NCBI RefSeq assembly: GCF_001662485.1
Contig: NZ_JMTM01000017.1
Coordinates: 496,001 to 560,000, forward strand
DNA: 64,000 nt
Direction of reading: 5' to 3'
From: Flavobacterium succinicans
Lineage (GTDB): Bacteria; Bacteroidota; Bacteroidia; Flavobacteriales; Flavobacteriaceae
Shown here: piece after piece, positions 26,572 through 36,546 of the stretch
Numbering within the stretch: position 1 is the stretch's first letter
Layout: each line of letters starts with the position of its first letter
The notes under the pieces: model-generated
The model's input: the letters and a program-made list of their open reading frames with translations, nothing else
Database searches by the model: none
What the model was told of the DNA's origin: nothing
Program-made: the position numbers and the translations under genes

Positions 26572-28866
26572 TTAAAACGGATACCCAATAGCCAAATTAA
26601 AAATCAAGTTCTCTTTTCTCCAAGCACCACTCCCCAAGTTGATTTGGTCAATAACCCAACGCTTGCCTTCAGGAAGATAAGGCTTACGAAGCGGGAAAGC
26701 AAAATCCGTTCGAAGTATCAAAAAATTAAAGTCAAAACGCAATCCAAGTCCAGCGCCGACGGCCATTTCTTTCATAAAGTTTTTAGAAAATTTGGCTCCT
26801 GGTTTGTCTTTGTTTTCATTGAGCAACCAAATATTCCCCGCATCGATAAAAGCAGCTCCTTTCACAAAACTAAATAAGGTAGTTCGGTATTCAGTATTGA
26901 GTTCGATTTTGATATCTCCTGATTGATCCGCCAAAAAACCATCGGTATTTATCGCTTCATCTAAATAACTTCCCGGACCAATAGAACGTGCTCTAAAGGC
27001 TCGAATACTGTTGGTTCCTCCAATAAAAAACTGTTTGATAAAAGGCATTTCTTTAGAATTCCCAAAAGGCAAAGCGGTTCCGACTATAATTCGACTGGCC
27101 AATTGTGTTTCTTTTCCTAATTTTAAAAAATGGCGGAATTCATTTTCGATTTTTACATATTGACTGAAAGGCACTCCAAAGACTTTTAACGTATCTTTTT
27201 TATCGATGTTGGCACCAGCAATCAAGCCAGTAACCGCAGCCGATAGGTCTACCGTACCTTTGTAATAGATGGTGTTTTTCTTTCTATTCTGAGTCGTGTT
27301 GGAATAGGTGTAAGAGTAAGTAGGGCCAAAAATTAGCTGGCGTTCAATCACTTTACCCAATGAGGGATTGAGTTTTATTTCATCGAGGTACAATTGCGTT
27401 ACATTTTGAGGTCGGGCAAAAATGACTTCAGCGATGTTTAAGGTATGTTCTCTTCGAGCATTTTCTTTCCAGTTGTACCCAAATAGCGCTTTAAACGTTT
27501 GCAGCCTATACAATTGCTGACGATCTTGAAATTCATAGCCCAAAGTTGCCTTGGTTTTTGGAGTAAAGCGATTGCTCATTTTGAATTGGATTGGAGAAAT
27601 CATTCTCGGCCAAATCAAATTGGCTTCGGTACCAATGCGGAACACGTTATAGCCATTATTTTGCCCTGAAATTTGTACTTCATATCCGCCAAAAATTGAA
27701 ATCGAAATCAGTTCGGCACCTCTGAACGTATTACGGTGGCTCCAATTGGCATTCAATTCTGTTCCTTGATAATTTGCAGAATTGCTTTTGGCTAAAACTT
27801 CAAAACGCAATGATTTTTTTTCTAAAGGAGATAAGTAGTAAAAGGCATCTAAATAATTGCCTTCTATCAACGAAGGCTGAAATTCATTTTTAACCAATTT
27901 AAAAACATCTAAATTCACCAAGCGATTTAAGGATAGATTGTGATTGGTACGGTTGTATGCATCTCCTTTTTTGAAGTACAATGCACGGTCAAAAACTTTG
28001 GGTTTGAACAGCGAATCGCTGTCTACGATTGAAAAATCTTTGTATTGGATTACTGCTTTTTTGGAGGCACTTATCGTATCGGATCCCAAGGTGTAATTAG
28101 GATAAATTACAATTTGGTTGATTTTGTAAATAAATCGGGCACGGGCGGGTGTTTCCTCTTTTACTTTTATAATCAAATCGACTTCTTGTTGGGCTACGGT
28201 TGAGTCCACTTGAATTTTTAAATATTCGGGACTGAAGTAATAAAACCCTAATTCTTTTAAGCGTTCGTCGATACGGATGCGCTCTTCTTTTATGGTTTCT
28301 AGGCTGTAGGTATTGCCGATTTTTAGCAAACTTCTTCTTTCGGTACTGCTAATGGCTTTGGACAAATCCGAAGAATCTTTTTGGAATACCACTTTTTTGA
28401 TGCGGTATTGTTTTGAAGGTGTGACGGTGTAAACGGCCTGAATGGTTTTGCCTTTTATAATCGTATCTGCTTTGGTTTTTGCATTGAAAAAACCCTTGTT
28501 TTCCAAATAATTTTGGAGTACTAAGCGATTGTATTCGGGATCGAGTTTGGTGTTCAAAACGGGTGGTTCACCTACTTTGGTGCGCAACCAATTCCGCCAT
28601 CCTTTTTCGGTTTTGGGTGTTCCTGCCAGATTGTAAATGGATAGTTTTGGATAAATGCCTAAGAAAGATTGATTGGGAATCGGACGTACTAAAGCATTCA
28701 ATTCTGTAGCCAATGCTTTTTTTTCTTTTGAGCTGCTTGGTCCTTCAACCGTTACTTTGGCACCCGTATACAGCAATTCGCCCTCTGCTAGATTTTTAGT
28801 AGAAGAACAGCTTTGAAGCCCGATGGCGACAAGCAAAATGAATACTATTTTGTGATGCATTTTCAC
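26572..28866 (-). CDS. tamL: Lipidated TamA-like outer-membrane protein (TamL)
   Basis: A 764-aa Omp85-superfamily protein. The N-terminus is a lipoprotein signal with lipobox 'LQSC' (Cys20), then POTRA-like modules ('LENKGFFNAKTKADTIIKGKTIQAVYTVTPSKQYRIKKV'), then a C-terminal 16-strand barrel with the typical 'FFIGGTNSIRAFRARSIGPGSY' lid-lock region and 'GAGLGLRFDFNFLILRTDFAFPL'. A lipid-anchored TamA relative is the Bacteroidetes form, TamL, which works with TamB in moving lipids or proteins to the outer membrane. The tamB gene lies directly upstream on the same strand. Confidence 0.92.
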   Translation of the reverse strand: MKMHHKIVFILLVAIGLQSCSSTKNLAEGELLYTGAKVTVEGPSSSKEKKALATELNALVRPIPNQSFLGIYPKLSIYNLAGTPKTEKGWRNWLRTKVGEPPVLNTKLDPEYNRLVLQNYLENKGFFNAKTKADTIIKGKTIQAVYTVTPSKQYRIKKVVFQKDSSDLSKAISSTERRSLLKIGNTYSLETIKEERIRIDERLKELGFYYFSPEYLKIQVDSTVAQQEVDLIIKVKEETPARARFIYKINQIVIYPNYTLGSDTISASKKAVIQYKDFSIVDSDSLFKPKVFDRALYFKKGDAYNRTNHNLSLNRLVNLDVFKLVKNEFQPSLIEGNYLDAFYYLSPLEKKSLRFEVLAKSNSANYQGTELNANWSHRNTFRGAELISISIFGGYEVQISGQNNGYNVFRIGTEANLIWPRMISPIQFKMSNRFTPKTKATLGYEFQDRQQLYRLQTFKALFGYNWKENARREHTLNIAEVIFARPQNVTQLYLDEIKLNPSLGKVIERQLIFGPTYSYTYSNTTQNRKKNTIYYKGTVDLSAAVTGLIAGANIDKKDTLKVFGVPFSQYVKIENEFRHFLKLGKETQLASRIIVGTALPFGNSKEMPFIKQFFIGGTNSIRAFRARSIGPGSYLDEAINTDGFLADQSGDIKIELNTEYRTTLFSFVKGAAFIDAGNIWLLNENKDKPGAKFSKNFMKEMAVGAGLGLRFDFNFLILRTDFAFPLRKPYLPEGKRWVIDQINLGSGAWRKENLIFNLAIGYPF

Positions 28867-28916
28867 TGTACTTTGGTTTTGATTCCTTATTTACTTAACG
28901 GTTGCTATTATTTTTA

Positions 28917-29076
28917 ACCACACTTCGATGCCTCAGTGCAGGCTAGAGACATAGAAGTTTTAGTTTTAAAAGAGAAAAAAGACGTTTTACTATTCACATA
29001 GTTGTTCTATGTGTGAAATAATGTTATTGCTATTTATTCTTTTTTTATTTAGGTTTAATCTATGATTCTATGTGGT
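28917..29076 (+). repeat. Dispersed repeat family B, copy 2
   Basis: A 160-base element beginning ACCACACTTCGATGCC and ending ATTCTATGTGGT. The core hairpin is TTCACATAG/CTATGTGTGAA, preceded by AGACGTTTTACTA. It lies in the 232-base gap between tamB and tamL. Confidence 0.85.
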
Positions 29077-29098
29077 TTGTTTTAATTTCAACTACTGT

Positions 29099-32000
29099 TT
29101 ATTTACTTCTCTGAAACAACTCTTTAAATTTATTGTAATCCATCGTAATGATGAAAGAAACGCCTGTTTCAACTACTTCTCCTTGAAGGGCTACTTGGTA
29201 TTTGTTTACTCGATACCCTCTTATTTTGTAACGACCGTCTTTTGTGATTTGGTAATCGATAGAAACATCGCCTGCAATATTGGTGGCTTTTTCATTGGCT
29301 TGTTGGCTGCCTTCCAATTCGAAACTACTCCCTACAGTGACTTTTACGCGGTCATTGAATAGTTTTTTGGATACGCCTACATTCAAATCGGTTTTGTTTT
29401 CTTTTTGTCCAGTAGAGTAATCATCGGTGGATTGTAAATCAAAATTCAATTCGACACCTTTGATTAAATTGCCAGCAAAGTTGTTCAACTGATTGGATAA
29501 AATTTTACTCGCACTACCTCTTGCCATTGATTCTGCCGAAAAACCTGATTCGCTCGACAATGGATTTTCGCCTAAGAAATTACCAAAGAGTAATAAGGAA
29601 AGAATTTGTTTGTTCATTTCATTCGGGTCTTGGCGTAATTGCGCCAATTTGGCTTTGGTTTTGCTAATTACTTTCGAGGAAACCGAAGTATTGTCGGGCA
29701 ATATAATATCAAAAACAATTTCGGGTTTCATAATTTCGCCCGTCATTTTCAGCTCGGTTTCAAACGGGATTTTCTCTTTATAGGTGTTTTTTTCTGCCTC
29801 TGAAACACTGCCAATTTGGTTTAACACCAAGTCAATAGGTGCCGTTTTGACTTTGTACACTGCGGTAATATTGATGTCGGCTTCCAAAGGTTCGCCTTTC
29901 CATAACATGTAGCTTCCTTTTTTGATGTCGAATTTCTTTTTGATGGAACTGAACGTCATTTCATATTGTCCTTCTTCTATCTCATATTTTCCGGTCAAAT
30001 TAGTTTTTCCGGAGGCGTCAATACCACCGTTTAAGTTGGCCGTTCCTTTTACTTTTACAAAATCGCCCGTAGTTTTATCAATAATCATTGTTAGTTCGGC
30101 GTCTTTGTTTACCGTAATATCCACTGATGCATTGATGCCCATAATGTCGCTTTGACTGGCTTTTTCATCCCCTTTTAAAGTAGTTGCCAGGGCAGGATGG
30201 TCTTGGTCGATAAACTCAACAATGCCTTCTCTGTCGGCTATTGAGGGGTCGGATTGTGGGACAACAATAGTAAATTTGGTGTCTTTATTGACCTTTACTT
30301 TTCCCGTGACGATTGGTTGGTTCATTGTTCCTTTGATGGCTATTTGATTGTCTAAGAACAATTCGCCATAGAACAATTCGTTGTCTTTGGCTTTCGAATT
30401 GATGGCTTTGAAATTTTCGGCATTAATGGCCAAATCAAAACCAATGTTGTTGAATGCAGAGGTGTCAAGGTTGCCATCGATAGTTAAATCATTTCCTTTT
30501 TCGTCTTTGATGGTGAACTTTTTGAAGATCATTTTTTGATTGTCAACAATAATAGCGTCATTAATGGAATTGAAGTTCGCATTGAGTTGTTTGACATTGA
30601 ATCCCACATCGTTGAACTGTAATTGCCCTGTCAAATTGGGAGTTGCGCTGGTTCCTGAAATATCGAAATTACCTGATAAAAATCCGGTGCTTTTCGTTAG
30701 TCGCCCCATAGAAAAGCCTTGAATACTTTTCATATTGAGTTTTTCGATGGCCAATTTCATATCGAAATTATCGCTTTGGCTACTAAAAGTCCCGTCTAGC
30801 TTTACGTCATTTTCTTGACCTGTGAGGGCTACGTGCGTATCGTATTCGTTTTCTCTTTCGTTTTTAATTTGAATCACAAAATCGCCCACAGCTTCTTTTT
30901 TGAAAGTAAAGGCATCGATTTTTATGTCCGAGGTGAAAAGCGGTTGCGTCGCTATGTTTTTGACCACAGCCGTTCCGTTGATTTTTCCGCTCATTTGCCA
31001 ATCGTCTTTTTCGACCATACTACTTAGCGTTTGGATGTCGAAATTTTCAAATGCCAAAGCGATAGGTGCATTGGCGTTTGGCGTTTGCGATTGCACACTA
31101 ATACTGCTTCCTTCGTGTTCTAATTTGAAATCCGAAAGAATCAATCCTTTGGGCGTCGAAACGATTTGATTGTTTTCTGGCAATTGCCAAGTTTCGTAAT
31201 TCAGCAAGGCGTTTTTATCCAAGTGGAGCAAAGTATTGCCTTGACTGGTTTTTACATTTCCAGCAAGAAAATAGCGCTCTTTGTCTTTGTTGTCTTTAAG
31301 TTGCAAGGCATAATCGATTTGATTGTTGGCTACTTTTCCAGAGAGTAAAGTAAAAGGCAATTGCATTTGTGGATTTTGAATATCATCAATGGTTACGCTA
31401 TAGTTCAGCGCATTGTCATTAGTAGCAATGTTCAAATTGGCATTGGTGATGGTTTGATTGCCATACACTAGTTTTGGCATTTTTCCTGTAACTGCAATCG
31501 AATCGTTTACCGAATTATAACGCCCAGAAAACTGAATAGGTGCCAATTCCTTTACCTCGGGCAATAACTGGGCAAATAACGGACTCTCTTTGGTATTGAG
31601 CGTAAAGCTGAATTGTTGCGGAGCCGTTGTTTTTCTTTTAGCTTTTGGTGCCGTATTGTAATAATGCGCTATCGAGTTTTGTAAAGCTGTTGCCAATTGG
31701 ATAATCTTAAACGGTCCTTCCGCAGTGGCATTCATAAAGTTAGAATGCAAGAGCAATTCGGTTTTTTCTTTATTGGATACCGCTTTAAATTGAATAGAAT
31801 CTACTGGGAATGCTCCTTTTTCGTTGGTAACTACGAGTTGATGAGCGACTACCGTTCCGTTAAGTCGGTCCAAATCGGCGGAAAGGATATTGGCATCCAC
31901 TTCTCCTTTTAGCTTTAAAGGGCCTGCGTGAAGGTTTAGTTTTTCTAAATCGGCGATGTCCAAATGAAGTTTTACGTTTCCTTTTGGCGTTTTACCGTTC

Positions 32001-34045
32001 ATCCCTCCATTTCCTGTCAAAGTAAAAGTCAAATTGGGGTCGTTCGCATCCATTGTGGCTTCAAAAAGCCCTTGTTTCATTGCGCCATTCCAACTCAAAT
32101 TTTGATAGGTGTACTTGTTGTACATCAGTTTAGATACCGTTCCCGTACTTACAATTGTTGCTGTTTTGGGGTCCAATCCCGTTCCTTTTACTCGGAGGCG
32201 ACTACTCATTTTCCCCAACTCCTTATTCTGAATCAAACGACCGATATCAAAATTCATCAACTCGGCTTGGGCGTCGTAGCGTTCTTTGTTTTTTTGACGT
32301 TGGTCGAAGGTGGCTTTTACTTTGGCTTTGCCAAAACTACTATTCAGCACCACATCGGTAAAAAAGGAATGAATCGTTCCTTTGAAACTTCCTTTTCCGT
32401 TAAGCTGATTGGGCAAGCTAAGGTTCGAAGGCAAACTTCCTTTGGGAGCGAATTGCTTAATATCTTGTGCCGATGATTCAAAATTTTGAATGGCGATGTC
32501 GAATCGGGCTTGGTCTACATTGGGTAAGCCAACGATAGAACCACTCGCTTGCAATTTGGTTTTGCCAATGCCGCTCACTTCGAGATTGGGAATTTCGATG
32601 CGATTCAGTTTGCCCGAAACGGTACTGTTAATCAGCAAAATTCCTTTAGGATTACTCGCAAACGGATTGGTATTGGCGAGTTGTGGCGCCAATAAAAGCA
32701 CCTCTTTGAAACCCAACTGACTCTTTTTTAGATTCGCCTTTACGGATAGCTCACCCGGGTTTTTACTTAGAGCCGCTATAGAAGGATAGCCCAAAAGCAC
32801 TTGGTTGCGCAAAAGGGTTTGAGGTGTTTTGAGGTACAGCTTTTTCAAATAGCTGTTTTTGGGGCCATAGAAAAAGTCGGTGGAGAGGGAATCTATGACC
32901 AAACCACTTTGTTCTTTTCCTGCAAAAGAAGCTACGTTGACCGCAATCGATTCGGGTTTGTAATGAAAATTATTCGCTTTGAGATGGGCTTTTTTGAGTT
33001 GGATATGGTTGTAATCCAATCCTTTTGCTAGACGGTTAAAGTTGTCATTGTCAAACTGAAAAAACAGTTGAGCGACATCGGTTTGATTGATTTTTACTTC
33101 CCATTGGTTCGGTTTTTCGGCGGGGTTGGTGAGGTTGGGAGCTGCAATCTTATTCACTTTGCCCAAAGCTACGGCACCTCTTAGGTTTTCGAAATTCAGG
33201 GTGTTGATGACCACGAGTTCATTGGCCAAATCAATCAAATCTATTTTGGTGTACCAGCGTTTGAAGGAAACATGGGCTTTGGTTTTTTGAACGGATTCTA
33301 AGTAATCGAGTTGTACTTTTCGAATATCCATTTCGCCCAATTTGATTTTCCAAACGGGTGTGGTAGCCGCAGCCCTTTTGTTGGACACTACCGTTTTGGG
33401 AGTTGCTTTTAGGGCTTGAGATACGTCTGCGGTGAGTCCAGTGACTTTGATTTTGGGTAGGTCGATTTCTTGTTTTTCTAAATCGAAGGCTTGGAATTCG
33501 GTGTCGAAATGTTTGAGTTTGAGTGTGGCTTTGATGGGCGCTTTGGCATCATTGTATACGAAACGTATTTGGTTCAGCTTGATTTTATGCAGCACGATAG
33601 CCATAGGTTCCGAAGGCTCTTCTTCTGGTTTTTCTGGAGCAGCAAACGCTTGGGTGATGTAATCAAAATTGAAAGTGCCTTGACGGTTACGGTCAATTTT
33701 GGCAGTAATACCCTCTAGTGTAATGCTGTTTAACGTTAGTTGGTTGCTCATCAAATCGACTAGGCTAAAATCGACTACAAGGTGTTGTCCTGCCAGTAAA
33801 GTGTCTTTCTTTTGGTCGGACAAATACAAGCCGTGCAGTTGTATGGGTTGAAAAAGCCCAAACGAAAGCGAGTCAATTTGCACTTTGGTTTTGATTTTTT
33901 GGTGTAGGTAATCGACCGCTTGGTCTTTGGCGAAACGTTGTACAAAAGGCAAATGCAGCGCTATACCCAAAACCAATAGCAAGAGGACAGCCCCCAAGAC
34001 TATTTTGCGTACCACCGAAATACTTTTTTGGATATTAGGTTTCAA
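29099..34045 (-). CDS. tamB: Translocation and assembly module protein TamB
   Basis: A 1648-aa AsmA/DUF490-type protein with one N-terminal membrane anchor ('IVLGAVLLLLVLGIALHLPFV', about residues 14-36). A very long beta-rich periplasmic part follows, built of repeating amphipathic strands as in the TamB/YhdP/AsmA lipid-bridge proteins. The C-terminal DUF490 region has 'GEIMKPEIVFDIILPD', 'ILSLLLFGNFLG' and 'RVKVTVGSSFELEG'. It is expected to bridge the inner and outer membrane and work with TamL encoded just downstream. The usual size in Bacteroidetes is about 1450-1700 aa. Confidence 0.95.
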   Translation of the reverse strand: MKPNIQKSISVVRKIVLGAVLLLLVLGIALHLPFVQRFAKDQAVDYLHQKIKTKVQIDSLSFGLFQPIQLHGLYLSDQKKDTLLAGQHLVVDFSLVDLMSNQLTLNSITLEGITAKIDRNRQGTFNFDYITQAFAAPEKPEEEPSEPMAIVLHKIKLNQIRFVYNDAKAPIKATLKLKHFDTEFQAFDLEKQEIDLPKIKVTGLTADVSQALKATPKTVVSNKRAAATTPVWKIKLGEMDIRKVQLDYLESVQKTKAHVSFKRWYTKIDLIDLANELVVINTLNFENLRGAVALGKVNKIAAPNLTNPAEKPNQWEVKINQTDVAQLFFQFDNDNFNRLAKGLDYNHIQLKKAHLKANNFHYKPESIAVNVASFAGKEQSGLVIDSLSTDFFYGPKNSYLKKLYLKTPQTLLRNQVLLGYPSIAALSKNPGELSVKANLKKSQLGFKEVLLLAPQLANTNPFASNPKGILLINSTVSGKLNRIEIPNLEVSGIGKTKLQASGSIVGLPNVDQARFDIAIQNFESSAQDIKQFAPKGSLPSNLSLPNQLNGKGSFKGTIHSFFTDVVLNSSFGKAKVKATFDQRQKNKERYDAQAELMNFDIGRLIQNKELGKMSSRLRVKGTGLDPKTATIVSTGTVSKLMYNKYTYQNLSWNGAMKQGLFEATMDANDPNLTFTLTGNGGMNGKTPKGNVKLHLDIADLEKLNLHAGPLKLKGEVDANILSADLDRLNGTVVAHQLVVTNEKGAFPVDSIQFKAVSNKEKTELLLHSNFMNATAEGPFKIIQLATALQNSIAHYYNTAPKAKRKTTAPQQFSFTLNTKESPLFAQLLPEVKELAPIQFSGRYNSVNDSIAVTGKMPKLVYGNQTITNANLNIATNDNALNYSVTIDDIQNPQMQLPFTLLSGKVANNQIDYALQLKDNKDKERYFLAGNVKTSQGNTLLHLDKNALLNYETWQLPENNQIVSTPKGLILSDFKLEHEGSSISVQSQTPNANAPIALAFENFDIQTLSSMVEKDDWQMSGKINGTAVVKNIATQPLFTSDIKIDAFTFKKEAVGDFVIQIKNERENEYDTHVALTGQENDVKLDGTFSSQSDNFDMKLAIEKLNMKSIQGFSMGRLTKSTGFLSGNFDISGTSATPNLTGQLQFNDVGFNVKQLNANFNSINDAIIVDNQKMIFKKFTIKDEKGNDLTIDGNLDTSAFNNIGFDLAINAENFKAINSKAKDNELFYGELFLDNQIAIKGTMNQPIVTGKVKVNKDTKFTIVVPQSDPSIADREGIVEFIDQDHPALATTLKGDEKASQSDIMGINASVDITVNKDAELTMIIDKTTGDFVKVKGTANLNGGIDASGKTNLTGKYEIEEGQYEMTFSSIKKKFDIKKGSYMLWKGEPLEADINITAVYKVKTAPIDLVLNQIGSVSEAEKNTYKEKIPFETELKMTGEIMKPEIVFDIILPDNTSVSSKVISKTKAKLAQLRQDPNEMNKQILSLLLFGNFLGENPLSSESGFSAESMARGSASKILSNQLNNFAGNLIKGVELNFDLQSTDDYSTGQKENKTDLNVGVSKKLFNDRVKVTVGSSFELEGSQQANEKATNIAGDVSIDYQITKDGRYKIRGYRVNKYQVALQGEVVETGVSFIITMDYNKFKELFQRSK

Positions 34046-34131
34046 ACGTTCGATTTTAGCATAAAAGTAGCTTTTTTAAAACAAAGTAGCAAGTGGCGGG
34101 TTGGGGAGGAGGGATTTTGGTTACTTTATGA

Positions 34132-34145
34132 AGTATAATTTGTTA
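34132..34145. promoter_or_regulatory. Short palindrome before the controller gene
   Basis: TACTT-TATG-AAGTA is a perfect 5-bp-arm palindrome lying directly before a promoter-like TATAATTTG. It may be an operator for the controller protein; the evidence is only symmetry and position. Confidence 0.25.
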
Positions 34146-34173
34146 ACAACTAACGGCGCTTTGCTTACGATAG

Positions 34174-34196
34174 TATGCAGTACAATTGTAGGCATA
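34174..34196. promoter_or_regulatory. Nested palindrome upstream of the R-M controller gene
   Basis: TATGC (34174-34178) and GCATA (34192-34196) flank a perfect 10-bp palindrome TACAATTGTA (34181-34190). The whole dyad ends 17 bases before the controller ATG. This is the expected place for the C-box to which XRE controller proteins of restriction systems bind (inference). Confidence 0.35.
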
Positions 34197-34213
34197 AAAG
34201 TATTTTTAGAAAC

Positions 34214-34435
34214 ATGAATATTAAAGAAAAAATAGGAGACAAAGTCAAGATTCTCAGGCTAGAAAAGGATATTACCATTGAGTATTTAGCCAACATTTCT
34301 GATGTTGATAGAAATTATATCTCAGATATAGAAAAAGGGAAACGAAATGTTTCAGTAGAGATTTTAGAAAAAATAGTTGTTGCACTTGAAACAGATTTAG
34401 CAACATTCTTTAATGATAAAAAGTTTAAAAGATGA
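34214..34435 (+). CDS. XRE-family controller protein of the R-M system
   Basis: A 73-aa helix-turn-helix protein: 'KVKILRLEKDITIEYLANISDVDRNYISDIEKGKRNVSVEILEKIVVALE' is a full HTH_3/XRE domain with the recognition helix 'DRNYISDIEKGKR'. The frame is open from an ATG at 34175, but those codons lie in the nested palindrome. The ATG at 34214 gives the normal N-terminus for C proteins (about 75-80 aa). It overlaps the methyltransferase gene by 4 bases (ATGA). It probably times expression of methylase and endonuclease after entry into a new cell. Confidence 0.88.
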   Translation: MNIKEKIGDKVKILRLEKDITIEYLANISDVDRNYISDIEKGKRNVSVEILEKIVVALETDLATFFNDKKFKR

Positions 34436-35538
34436 AAGTCGATAAATTAAAAGTAGTTTCTTTCTTTGCGGGTGCAGGTGGTTTAGATTTAGGATTTGAA
34501 AATGCTGGATTTGATGTTGTATGGGCTAATGAATATGATAAGCAAATTTGGGCAACTTATGAGAAAAACCATAAAAATACAGTATTAGATAGAAGAAGTA
34601 TTGTAGATATACCATCAAGTGAAGTGCCAGATTGTGATGGTATAATTGGTGGTCCACCATGTCAAAGTTGGTCTGAAGCTGGTTCCAAAAGAGGAATAGC
34701 TGATAAAAGAGGGCAACTTTTTTATGAGTTTATTAGAATTCTTGCTGATAAACAGCCTAAATTTTTTTTAGCAGAAAATGTTTCGGGTATGTTGTTACCT
34801 ACACACAGGGATGCATTAAATAATATAAAACAAATGTTTACTGATATTGGATATGAATTATCATTTCAATTATTAAATGTTTCTGATTATGGGGTTCCTC
34901 AAGACAGAAAACGTGTTTTTTTTATTGGTTATAGAAAGGATTTAGGAATTAAGTTTTTATTTCCTAAGCCTACAACAATTGAAAAGAAAGTTACTTTAGA
35001 AAATGTAATAAGTGATTTAAAAGATAATGTTTTACCAGCAAGAACGGGTAATTTTACTAATGGTTCAGATTGTAAGATTTCAAATCACGAATACATGATT
35101 GGAGGTTTTTCATCTATGTTTATGTCAAGAAATAGAGTGAGGTCATGGGATGAGGTTTCTTTTACAATTCAGGCTGGTGGTAGACATGCTCCCTTACATC
35201 CTCAGGCTCCTAAAATGAAATTTATTGAGCAAAATATTCGTGAATTTGAAAAGAATAAGGAGCATCTATATAGAAGATTAAGTGTGCGTGAATGTGCTCG
35301 TATACAAACTTTTCCAGATACTTTTTCTTTTGAGTATTCTAATGTAGTTGCTGGTTACAAAATGATAGGTAATGCTGTTCCAGTGCAAATTGGTAAAATT
35401 TTGGCAGAGAAAATTTTTCTTGATTTAAGTGCAATTGAGGATTTGAAGGATGATAACAGAAAATTTACAAATAGTGATATAAATGGAAATATTGTCCGTG
35501 ACAAAATGAATGAAATAATTAAAACTATATCAGCATAA
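34432..35538 (+). CDS. C5-cytosine DNA methyltransferase (HaeIII-like)
   Basis: A 368-aa type II methyltransferase. Motif I is 'FFAGAGGLDLGFENAGF', motif IV 'IIGGPPCQSWSEAGS' with the catalytic Cys, motif VI 'FLAENVSGM', motif VIII 'QDRKRVFFIGYR', and motifs IX/X 'RRLSVRECARIQTFPD' and 'GYKMIGNAVPV'. The target-recognition region ('NHEYMIGGFSSMFMSRNRVRSWDE... QAGGRHAPLHPQAP') resembles M.HaeIII from memory, so GGCC is the likely target. It is translationally coupled to the endonuclease gene by TAATG. Confidence 0.95.
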   Translation: MKVDKLKVVSFFAGAGGLDLGFENAGFDVVWANEYDKQIWATYEKNHKNTVLDRRSIVDIPSSEVPDCDGIIGGPPCQSWSEAGSKRGIADKRGQLFYEFIRILADKQPKFFLAENVSGMLLPTHRDALNNIKQMFTDIGYELSFQLLNVSDYGVPQDRKRVFFIGYRKDLGIKFLFPKPTTIEKKVTLENVISDLKDNVLPARTGNFTNGSDCKISNHEYMIGGFSSMFMSRNRVRSWDEVSFTIQAGGRHAPLHPQAPKMKFIEQNIREFEKNKEHLYRRLSVRECARIQTFPDTFSFEYSNVVAGYKMIGNAVPVQIGKILAEKIFLDLSAIEDLKDDNRKFTNSDINGNIVRDKMNEIIKTISA

Positions 35539-36509
35539 TGATAAAAAAATCTATACAAACAATTAACGGAAAAGCATTCGAGTATTCACTTTTGAACCAA
35601 TTTCATGTTAGACTTAAAGATTTAACTAAAGTTGTAATTATTGAAAACGATTCTTATAAAACAGCTTTTAAATGTTTTGATAGTTTTAATGAAACCGAAC
35701 AAAGTCATTATAATCTTGTAGCAAGTTTTGCAGTTAATTTTCTTCTAGATATAGAACCCAGATTGTCAAATGGTATCGATTCTTCTGATATTTTAGAACT
35801 TGAAGTAGTAGCTGATAAAGCAGGACAGTTTGGAGATGTAAGAGATGTATTGGCTATTCGTTCTTTACAAAAATGGGAGATTGGAATTTCAGCCAAAAAT
35901 AATCATAGAGCAGTTAAACATTCTAGATTATCTAATGATATAGATTTTGGTTTGAAATGGTTAGGTATTCCTTGTTCATCTGATTACTTTAATGAAATAA
36001 AACCGATTTTTGATAAACTGGCTGAGATTAGAACCTCTAGTAAATCTAAGCAAAAATGGGATACTTTAGGTGATTACCATACTTCGGTTTATGTTCCAGT
36101 ATTAGATGCTTTTAAAAAAGAATTATTGAGGTTGGATAAAGAAAATCAAGGTATAGTTGCAGAGAAGTTAATAAGTTATTTGGTTGGTAATCAAGATTTT
36201 TATAAAGTAATCAAAGGAAAGAACAAAGTAGAAATTCAAGCTTATAATTTGCATGGTACATTAAATTTACCATTTGAGAATATTAAACCAAAAGCTAAAG
36301 TTCCAAAATTGAAGTTGCCCAATCGATTAATTGAGGTTGTTTATCAGGATAATTCTAAAACCACTCTAATTGTTACTCTGAGTGAAGGATGGCAAATTTC
36401 ATTTCGTATTCATAATGCTAGCTCAAGAATAGAACCTTCTTTAAAGTTTGATATTAATTTAGTTTCTGCTCCACATTCATTATTCACTAATCAATTGTTT
36501 ATAGGATAA
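35538..36509 (+). CDS. HaeIII-family type II restriction endonuclease
   Basis: A 323-aa endonuclease. 'ADKAGQFGDVRDVLAIRS... WEIGISAKNNHRAVKHSRLS' carries the D-V-R-D ... E-I-G-I-S-A-K arrangement of a PD-(D/E)xK-like nuclease core and matches the HaeIII endonuclease family as I know it. The start codon overlaps the methyltransferase stop (TAATG). The gene is AT-rich, as is its partner, and no GGCC occurs in the whole cassette. It should cut unmethylated GGCC DNA if the specificity is that of HaeIII (inference). Confidence 0.88.
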   Translation: MIKKSIQTINGKAFEYSLLNQFHVRLKDLTKVVIIENDSYKTAFKCFDSFNETEQSHYNLVASFAVNFLLDIEPRLSNGIDSSDILELEVVADKAGQFGDVRDVLAIRSLQKWEIGISAKNNHRAVKHSRLSNDIDFGLKWLGIPCSSDYFNEIKPIFDKLAEIRTSSKSKQKWDTLGDYHTSVYVPVLDAFKKELLRLDKENQGIVAEKLISYLVGNQDFYKVIKGKNKVEIQAYNLHGTLNLPFENIKPKAKVPKLKLPNRLIEVVYQDNSKTTLIVTLSEGWQISFRIHNASSRIEPSLKFDINLVSAPHSLFTNQLFIG

Positions 36510-36546
36510 TTATTTTTAATTAAACTGATATTTTTTTTGCTGTCTT

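Noticed and set aside
31964..32476. 170-codon plus-strand frame opposite tamB
   Set aside because: Its residues are biased by the antisense of beta-strand codons, there is no domain, and it lies wholly within the 1648-codon tamB frame.
34432..36509. GGCC avoidance as proof of specificity
   Set aside because: No GGCC is present in the cassette, but at this base composition only about two would be expected, so the absence is not significant.
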